NCBI RefSeq assembly: GCF_024748615.1
Contig: NZ_CP087168.1
Coordinates: forward strand, 372,001-436,000
From: Pseudomonas sp. B21-048
Lineage (GTDB): Bacteria; Pseudomonadota; Gammaproteobacteria; Pseudomonadales; Pseudomonadaceae
DNA: 64,000 nt
Direction: 5' to 3'
How positions within the stretch are numbered: position 1 is the stretch's first letter; every line of letters begins with the position of its first letter. Positions 58,397 to 64,000 of the stretch are shown piece by piece. Both the position numbers and the translations under genes were made by a program. The notes beneath the pieces were generated by a model that saw nothing but the letters and a program-made list of their open reading frames with translations, made no database searches and had not been told where the DNA came from.

Positions 58397-58818
58397 GGGA
58401 GCATCCTTTCAACCGCGTCGGTGAACACCTTCGGTGAAGCGAGCTGCATTTCGCGGCTGCTCATGTCGACGGCGACCTGGACTGAAACAGCGCGGGTCAA
58501 ACGTTCACCGGTTGCGAGGTCGCTGATCAGGTAATTGATCTTCAGACGGTTTTCCCACTCCACCAGGTTGGCACGCACATTCAGCTTCTGGCCGAACACG
58601 GCACCGCGCACATAGCGCAGCTGCAAGTCGATCACCGGCCACGCGAAACCTGACGCCACCATGGCTTCGTAGTTGTGGCCGATCTTGTCCAGCAGCGCAC
58701 AGCGAGCGACTTCCAGGTATTTGACGTAATGGCCGTGCCAGACCACGTTCATGGTGTCGACGTCAAAAAACGGTACGAGGATTTCCGTGTCGGTGTGAAG
58801 CACTCCCTTGCTACGCAT
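58393..58818 (-). CDS. Acyl-CoA/ACP thioesterase (hotdog), APE cluster
   Basis: A 141-residue 4-hydroxybenzoyl-CoA-thioesterase-like hotdog protein. The signature VDTMNVVWHGHYVKYLEVAR holds the conserved Asp17-type residue (here in FFDVDTM) near residue 18. It could hydrolyse the finished polyene thioester, clear stalled chains, or process the aromatic starter. It starts with ATG and overlaps the end of the ammonia-lyase gene by eight bases. Confidence 0.88.
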   Translation of the reverse strand: MRSKGVLHTDTEILVPFFDVDTMNVVWHGHYVKYLEVARCALLDKIGHNYEAMVASGFAWPVIDLQLRYVRGAVFGQKLNVRANLVEWENRLKINYLISDLATGERLTRAVSVQVAVDMSSREMQLASPKVFTDAVERMLP

Positions 58819-60355
58819 GCAGCCTCCAGTGTTGATCGGCGATGCGTTTCAGGCACAGGCGTAATTCGCCTTCCAGCGCACGGTCTTCGATGACCGGCGG
58901 GAAGTCCTTGGCCAATTCTTCGTGCATCGCGGCCAGGGCCGGTGGCAGTGGGCGCGCGTCTTCAGCCTGGCCGCGCAGCCAGACGCCTTGGTTGGCGGCC
59001 AGCAGCGTGGCGGCGGCGACCTGTTCGGTCAGCTCCAGCACACGAATGGCGTCGCGGGCAGAGATGGTGCCCATGCTGACTTTGTCCTGGTTGTGGCACT
59101 CGGTGGAACGCGAGAAGACGCTGGCCGGCATGGTGTTTTTCAGGGCCTCGGCGGTCCAGGCGCTGGTGCCGATCTGCACGGCCTTGAAGCCGTGGTTGAG
59201 CATCGCGCGGTCGGCGGTTGCGCCAGACAGATTGCTCGGCAAACCATGGTTGTAACGCTCGTCCACCAACAGTGCGAGCTGACGGTCGAGCAAGTCAGCG
59301 ACGTTCGCCACCAGGGTTTTCAGGCTGTCCATGGCGAACGCGATATGGCCGCCGTAGAAGTGCCCACCGTGCAGCACGCGTTCGGCTTCGGCGTCGATGA
59401 TCGGGTTGTCGTTGGCGCTGTTGAGTTCGATCTCGATGAACGAGCGCAGCCAGTTCAGGCTGTCGGCCAATACACCGAGCACGTGCGGCGCACAACGCAG
59501 GGAATAGCGGTCTTGCAGGCGATGCAGCGGCGCGGTCGGCGCATCGATCGCCAGGTCCTTGCGCAACCACGCGGCGACTTGCATCTGCCCAGGATGAGGT
59601 TTGGCCGCGAACAGGCGCTCGTCGAAGTGCTCCGGATTGCCCTGCAACGCGACCACGTTCAGCGCGGTAATGCGCGTGGCCAGTTGCAGCAGGTAATCAG
59701 CGCGGGCGTAAGCCAGGCAGGCGAGACCGGTCATGACGGCGGTGCCGTTCATCAATGCCAGTGCTTCTTTGGGGCGCAATACCAGCGGCTCCCAGCCCAG
59801 TTCGCGGTGCACATCGGCGGCTTGTCGACGCTCGCCACGAAACATCACGTCGCGCTCGCCGGACAAGGTCGCGGCCACATAGGACAGCGGCGTCAGATCA
59901 CCGCTGGCGCCCACCGAACCTTCTTCCGGGATCAGCGGCAGGATGTCGTGTTCGAGGAAGGCTTGCAGACGTTCCAGCAACTCCACGCGCACCCCGGAAA
60001 CGCCGTGGCACAGCGACTGCAAACGCGCTGCCAGCACCGCACGGGTGGCTTGGGCGTCGAGCAGTTTGCCCAGGCCGCAGCCGTGAAACGTGTACAGATG
60101 ACGGGGCAATGCCTCGACGTGATGCAGCGGCACCGCGACCACACAGGAATCGCCATAACCGGTGGTCACGCCATAGATCACACCTTCCTTGTCCAGCAGG
60201 GAGTCAAGGAACTGCGGGCCCTTGGCGATGCGCTGGCGAAACTCAGGGTCGTTTTGCAACTGCGTCGGCGCCTGACGGTTGGCCAGGGCCAGCACGTCTT
60301 CGATGCGCAAAGGGAGTTCGCCGAAGGTTACCGGCTCAAGCGTTGGCGTCGTCAT
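58811..60355 (-). CDS. MIO-type aromatic amino acid ammonia-lyase, APE cluster
   Basis: A histidine/phenylalanine/tyrosine ammonia-lyase-family enzyme that would deaminate an aromatic amino acid to a cinnamate-type acid, a plausible polyene starter. The start at MTTPTLEPVT gives 514 residues; 50 upstream residues are non-conserved. Ala150-Ser151-Gly152 forms the autocatalytic MIO cofactor (VGASGDLTPL), with Tyr61 in YGVTTGYGDS as catalytic base. The selectivity pair, as aligned by eye, is Phe90-His91. That differs from Ser-His (HutH), His-Leu (bacterial TAL) and Phe-Leu (plant PAL). Substrate is therefore open, with tyrosine favoured by context. Confidence 0.92.
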   Translation of the reverse strand: MTTPTLEPVTFGELPLRIEDVLALANRQAPTQLQNDPEFRQRIAKGPQFLDSLLDKEGVIYGVTTGYGDSCVVAVPLHHVEALPRHLYTFHGCGLGKLLDAQATRAVLAARLQSLCHGVSGVRVELLERLQAFLEHDILPLIPEEGSVGASGDLTPLSYVAATLSGERDVMFRGERRQAADVHRELGWEPLVLRPKEALALMNGTAVMTGLACLAYARADYLLQLATRITALNVVALQGNPEHFDERLFAAKPHPGQMQVAAWLRKDLAIDAPTAPLHRLQDRYSLRCAPHVLGVLADSLNWLRSFIEIELNSANDNPIIDAEAERVLHGGHFYGGHIAFAMDSLKTLVANVADLLDRQLALLVDERYNHGLPSNLSGATADRAMLNHGFKAVQIGTSAWTAEALKNTMPASVFSRSTECHNQDKVSMGTISARDAIRVLELTEQVAAATLLAANQGVWLRGQAEDARPLPPALAAMHEELAKDFPPVIEDRALEGELRLCLKRIADQHWRLHA

Positions 60356-61283
60356 CGGTCTTCCAGAAAGGGTAAAAGTTGAACCATTGTTGGGGCGCTT
60401 CGAGGCAATAGTGACCCAGGCGTTCGGCGTAGCGGGAGGCGCACTGGTGAATGACCTGTTCGCGGTCGCCGCGTTTCCACACGATGGCATCGGCGAACGG
60501 TTCAAGGGTCAGTCGATACTCGCCCGTGGGTTTCTTCAGGCACAGCATCAGGTTGATCGGGCATTTCAGCAGGCCGGCCAGCAGCCATGGGCCCTGAGGA
60601 AACGCGGCTTGATAGCCGAGGAAATCCACGCTCACGCTGCGTCCGCCATGCAGCGGCACGCGGTCGCCGGCAATTGCCAGCCATTCGCCGCGCTCCAGGC
60701 GTTCATGCAGTTGCAGCATGATTACCGGGTCCAGTTCGCTGACCTGAATCAGCCGCAGATTGGTCGCCCCGGCTTCGCCCAGCAGACGGTTGAATTGTTC
60801 GGCGTGCTTGGTATGCACCAGCACGTTCATGGTGACTTTCTCGCCGATCTCGGCCAGCGCCCGACAGACCTCGAGATTGCCCAGGTGCGCGCCCACCAGC
60901 ATTTGCCCGCGTGTGCCGCGCAGTTTGTTGCGCAGCAGCGCCGGGTCGATGATTTCGATTTGCTCGATGCTCAGCTTGCCGTTCCACACGTCGAGTTTGT
61001 CGAGCATGGAGTCGGCGAAGGCCATGAACTGGCCAAACACCCGCCAATGGGTCGGGCGCAATTCATTGCGAGCGCTCCAGTCGGCAAGCCGCTGCTGGTA
61101 TTGCCAGGCGCTTTGGCGGGCGCTGCGCCCGAACAGAAAAAAGTACAGCACGATGCCGTACAGCAACGGGCTCAACAACCGACGGCCCAAGACTTTTGCG
61201 CAGAGCGCGGTGAACTTCATCAGCCAGAAGCTGCCACGTTCCTGGTGGTCGGCCCAGTGCTGTTTGTCTGCGTTGTCGCTCAT
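60336..61283 (-). CDS. LpxL/HtrB-like acyltransferase, APE cluster
   Basis: A membrane-associated acyltransferase of the lipid A lauroyl-transferase family. It could attach the polyene or a fatty acid to the lipid or sugar anchor. The start at MSDNADKQHW gives 315 residues. An N-terminal hydrophobic helix (about 33-52) precedes the HX4E catalytic motif His133-Glu138 in GAHLGNLEVC. A second conserved block is LAIAGDRVPLHGGR. It overlaps the lyase start by 20 bases, indicating coupled translation. Confidence 0.88.
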   Translation of the reverse strand: MSDNADKQHWADHQERGSFWLMKFTALCAKVLGRRLLSPLLYGIVLYFFLFGRSARQSAWQYQQRLADWSARNELRPTHWRVFGQFMAFADSMLDKLDVWNGKLSIEQIEIIDPALLRNKLRGTRGQMLVGAHLGNLEVCRALAEIGEKVTMNVLVHTKHAEQFNRLLGEAGATNLRLIQVSELDPVIMLQLHERLERGEWLAIAGDRVPLHGGRSVSVDFLGYQAAFPQGPWLLAGLLKCPINLMLCLKKPTGEYRLTLEPFADAIVWKRGDREQVIHQCASRYAERLGHYCLEAPQQWFNFYPFWKTDDDANA

Positions 61284-62014
61284 GCTCGCCACCGTCGCCA
61301 GAGGATCACCGGTGCCCGCAGCAACATGCCGAAGAACAGCCGGGTGTGCATGCTCGAAATCAGTACATTGTCGTGGAACAAGCGGAAATGCGAGACGCCA
61401 TCCAGAGGGTAATGGACCCTGGTTTTCAGCCACTGCATCGGCTGATTGCGCCAGGCCAGGCGTACCAGAATGTCGGAGTCGAAGTCCATGCGTTTACCTA
61501 TTCTGGCCGAGTCGATCAGTGCCAGGGTTGACGGTAATGGATAGACGCGGAAGCCGCACATGGAGTCGCGAATCTGCAACGACAGGGTGTTGATCCAGAC
61601 CATCACATGAGTCAGGTAGCGGGCGTACAAACGCCCCCTCGGGACGCTGGCGTCGTAATGCGGGTAACCGCAGATCACCGCTTCGGGATGGGTGCGCGAA
61701 TGCTCAATGAACACTTTGACGTCTTGCAGGTCATGCTGGCCGTCGGCGTCCACCTGCAAGGCATGGCTGAAGCCCAGCCGCGAGGCTTCGCGCAAACCGG
61801 TCATTACCGCGCCGCCCTTGCCTTGATTGACGGTGAGCCTGATCAGATAAACCCGATCACGCAGGGCCAGTCGGTCAAGCACTTTGGCGCAGACCGGACT
61901 GCTGGCATCGTCCACCAGAATGCATGGCAGGCCACAAGCAAGCAGCGCCTCAACCACGGCAGTGATGGCGGTTTCGTGGTTGTAGACCGGGATTACGGCG
62001 CAGGGGTTATGCAT
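61280..62014 (-). CDS. Glycosyltransferase family 2, APE cluster
   Basis: A GT-A-fold glycosyltransferase of the dolichol-phosphate-mannose-synthase-like type. The start at [10 protein letters not shown] gives 244 residues. It carries VDDASS, the loop NQGKGGAVMTG, and the metal-binding DxD within DADGQHD. No multi-spanning C-terminal region is present, so it acts at the cytoplasmic membrane face. It may add the sugar or polar anchor of the aryl polyene lipid. It is coupled to its neighbours by four- and eight-base overlaps. Confidence 0.9.
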   Translation of the reverse strand: MHNPCAVIPVYNHETAITAVVEALLACGLPCILVDDASSPVCAKVLDRLALRDRVYLIRLTVNQGKGGAVMTGLREASRLGFSHALQVDADGQHDLQDVKVFIEHSRTHPEAVICGYPHYDASVPRGRLYARYLTHVMVWINTLSLQIRDSMCGFRVYPLPSTLALIDSARIGKRMDFDSDILVRLAWRNQPMQWLKTRVHYPLDGVSHFRLFHDNVLISSMHTRLFFGMLLRAPVILWRRWRA

Positions 62015-63689
62015 TGCCTGAGGCCTCCAGCAAAATCCGCCCACTGGAGCACATGGCGGTTTCATTGCGATAGGCGAAATACAATTTGCCGCGTGCCGGG
62101 TCGAAGCGCAGGTGCAGCTGGATTTCATCACCGGGACGCACCAGTTGCTGGAATTTCAGCACTTCCATACCGGCGAATTTCGCCGGCAGGTCCATCAATT
62201 GCTGGCCCAGGCTCAATGCCCAATCCACCTGCACCACACCGGGCAATACCGGCGTTTGAGGGAAATGGCCGCTGAAATATGCCAGGTCTGGCGGGACAGC
62301 CAGTTGCAGGTTCCACTCGCCATCGGTGTCGATCTGTTCCAGCACTTGCGGCGCCTTTGGGCGTGGTGCCAGCAATATGCTCTCCACTTCGGCCTGAGGC
62401 AGTTTGCCTTGAGCGTTCAGTGGCAGTTGTCGCAACAGGCGCCAGCGACGGGGCAGAGCGAGTGCTTCGCAATGCTGGCTCAGGTGTTGGCGCAACTCCT
62501 GAGTAAGAGTACGTCGACCCTGATTGCGCAAGGCATGCAAACCCTGCTCGCTCAACACCAGCAACGCGCCCAGCGAAGCACGGTTTTCCTGGACGACGCC
62601 AAGCCGCGCTTCAGCGACCCACTCATGGGTCATCAGCGCCTGTTCCAACATCGGTAGCGAGATACGTTTTTCTTCCAGTTTGACGATCCGGTCCAACCGT
62701 CCCAACAGCTCGAAACGGCCGTCGGCGGCGATGCGCGCGGAATCGGCGGTGTGTTCGATATGGCCGGCCGGCAAGTACGGTGACGCAATAAGCAGGGCGC
62801 CATCGCTGTCCTGGCTCAGCGCAACTTCGGCGAAGGGCTGCCAGAGATTCTGGCCCTGACGCCAGGCGATGCCGCCGGTTTCCGAGCTGCCGAAGATTTC
62901 GGTCGGCCACTGTTGCAGGCGTTCATACAGGCTTTGCGCCGCTTCGGCGGGCAACGCGCCACCGGAGGAAAACACTCGGCGCACCGCGTTCAGCGCTGGC
63001 CAGTCGAGGTTGTCGCCCATGCGTTTGAGCAGCGCCGGGCTGGCGACCCAGGCGAAGGCCGGGTGTTCGCGGCTGGCGCGTTGCAGGTCTTCCGGGAAGG
63101 CCAGTTGTTTACGCACGAACGAGCGCCCGGCGCACAACGGCCACAGCACGCGAAACAGCAACCCGTAGATATGTTGAGTGGCGACGCTGCCGATGATGCG
63201 GGCTTCGCCCAGATCCGCGCCCCACAGATGCTCCAGCGCTTGGACTTCATTGGCCAATTGGCGCAGGGTTTTGTCGATGCGCTTGGGCTCGCCACTGGAG
63301 CCGGAGGTGCACAGGCTCAGCTGACAACGATCCAGGTCCAGTGGGTTGGCCGGCAGCGGTGGATGCTGATAGTCGCTCAGGTGCGCGTCGTCGGCCTGAT
63401 CGGTCAGCCACAGATCGACCTCGGTCGACCAGCGCTGGCGAGTCTGCGCTTGCAGATCGGCGGGCAGCAGCACGCTGACCCCGGCACGCCAGGCGCCGAG
63501 CAGGGCAATGGCCAGGTCGGCGGCGTCCTCAAGGTGCACGGCGATGCGCTGCACGCCCTGCGCTTGCAGACCGGCAGCCAGGCTCAGGGCCTGTTCGCAC
63601 AATTGCGCGTGATTCAACGCCGGTTCCACCGTCACGGCACGGTCCGGCTGAGCCTTGAGCAACAATTGCTCAAGTGTTATCCAATTCAT
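62007..63689 (-). CDS. AMP-ligase fused to hotdog dehydratase, APE cluster
   Basis: A two-domain protein of 560 residues (start [10 protein letters not shown]). Residues about 1-440 are an adenylate-forming acyl-CoA/ACP synthetase with [15 protein letters not shown] (127-141), GSSETGG (267-273), [14 protein letters not shown] (330-343) and the catalytic Lys429 in AQGKL. Residues about 450-555 are a FabA/FabZ-like hotdog domain with [14 protein letters not shown] (474-487). In characterised systems the aromatic-acid ligase and the dehydratase are separate; here one chain could load the starter and dehydrate. The dehydratase His is His475. Confidence 0.92.
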   Translation of the reverse strand: MNWITLEQLLLKAQPDRAVTVEPALNHAQLCEQALSLAAGLQAQGVQRIAVHLEDAADLAIALLGAWRAGVSVLLPADLQAQTRQRWSTEVDLWLTDQADDAHLSDYQHPPLPANPLDLDRCQLSLCTSGSSGEPKRIDKTLRQLANEVQALEHLWGADLGEARIIGSVATQHIYGLLFRVLWPLCAGRSFVRKQLAFPEDLQRASREHPAFAWVASPALLKRMGDNLDWPALNAVRRVFSSGGALPAEAAQSLYERLQQWPTEIFGSSETGGIAWRQGQNLWQPFAEVALSQDSDGALLIASPYLPAGHIEHTADSARIAADGRFELLGRLDRIVKLEEKRISLPMLEQALMTHEWVAEARLGVVQENRASLGALLVLSEQGLHALRNQGRRTLTQELRQHLSQHCEALALPRRWRLLRQLPLNAQGKLPQAEVESILLAPRPKAPQVLEQIDTDGEWNLQLAVPPDLAYFSGHFPQTPVLPGVVQVDWALSLGQQLMDLPAKFAGMEVLKFQQLVRPGDEIQLHLRFDPARGKLYFAYRNETAMCSSGRILLEASGNA

Positions 63690-64000
63690 GGGCGGCCTCT
63701 TACCCGTTGTCGTATAAGCCATTCAATGGCAAACATCAGGCCGATCAATCCATAGGAGATCAGGCCGGTGTACAACATCCACCAACTCAGCGGCGCCCAA
63801 AGAGTCAGGGCGGCGGCGCACAAGCCGTTACAGAGAAAAAACACGCTCCAGGCAATCGTCACCTGGCGGGTGTAGCGAATGGCCCTGGCCGGTAATTGCG
63901 GTTCTCGCAGACGGGCCAGGCGTTCAATCACCGGTGGGCCATATTTCAGGCTAAGACCGAACAGCACCAACATGAATGCGCTGATCAGCACCGGGTACCA
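63686..64000 (-). CDS. COG4648-like membrane protein, APE cluster (partial, cut by window edge)
   Basis: The reading frame stays open to the window end, with in-frame Trp-Tyr-Pro-Val ahead of LISAFMLVLF, so the N terminus is missing. About 105 C-terminal residues are seen, with three hydrophobic helices and the charged loop RLREPQLPARAIRYTRQVT. The type and position fit the small COG4648 membrane proteins always found next to the APE AMP-ligase. Function is unknown. It overlaps the ligase gene by four bases (ATGA). Confidence 0.75.
   Translation of the reverse strand, partial: WYPVLISAFMLVLFGLSLKYGPPVIERLARLREPQLPARAIRYTRQVTIAWSVFFLCNGLCAAALTLWAPLSWWMLYTGLISYGLIGLMFAIEWLIRQRVRGRP

Overview
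The window looks like the chromosome of a fluorescent Pseudomonas (P. fluorescens group). The basis is high GC content, Pseudomonas-type gene orders (hisI-hisE-tatABC; phaC1-phaZ-phaC2-phaD facing phaI-phaF; hslV-hslU; argS-priA-rpmE; ponA divergent from pilMNOPQ-aroK-aroB-damX-gltB-gltD-hemE), and several families of interspersed palindromic repeats typical of that group. No tRNA, rRNA, CRISPR array, transposase or prophage gene was seen. Genus and group are inferred from gene order and protein sequence, without any database search.

Layout. 1-562: no gene, but a large inverted-repeat element. 563-8811 (minus strand): a chemoreceptor, rsmE, the Tat translocase genes, hisE-hisI, and the ubiquinone block ubiB-ubiJ-ubiE. 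8964-16631: medium-chain polyhydroxyalkanoate (PHA) storage. A small PHA-associated protein and the phasins phaI and phaF are on the plus strand, converging on phaD-phaC2-phaZ-phaC1 on the minus strand. A DUF971 gene follows. 16752-23862 (minus): hslU, hslV (TTG start, sigma-32-like promoter), a SPOR protein, argS and priA. 24033-26530 (plus): rpmE, a secreted nuclease whose first codons contain a terminator-like hairpin, and a short malic enzyme. 26775-29222 (minus): penicillin-binding protein 1A. 29438-45246 (plus): type IV pilus assembly pilMNOPQ, shikimate genes aroK-aroB, a DamX-like SPOR ATPase, glutamate synthase gltB-gltD and hemE. 45428-47723: an MFS transporter divergent from a LysR regulator.

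47798 to the window edge (minus): a long, tightly overlapping operon of the aryl polyene (APE)/xanthomonadin type. It enters from beyond 64000 and is incomplete here. Read in transcription order it holds a COG4648-like membrane protein, an AMP-ligase/dehydratase fusion, a GT2 glycosyltransferase, a LpxL-like acyltransferase, an MIO aromatic ammonia-lyase, a thioesterase, a LolA-like carrier, an MMPL exporter, a cation/proton-antiporter-like protein, a flavin enzyme with halogenase-like motifs, a methyltransferase, a DUF3261 lipoprotein, a ketosynthase, a dehydratase, a ketoreductase and a second ketosynthase. The last gene on this strand is an unclassified periplasmic protein. Together these can plausibly make an aromatic starter, extend it by type II fatty-acid-like chemistry, tailor it, and carry it to the outer membrane. 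The least explained parts are the flavin enzyme, the lyase's unusual selectivity residues, the antiporter-like protein and the small terminal periplasmic protein.

Repeats: at least five families fill intergenic gaps, usually immediately 3' of a gene. They are the main non-coding content of the window.
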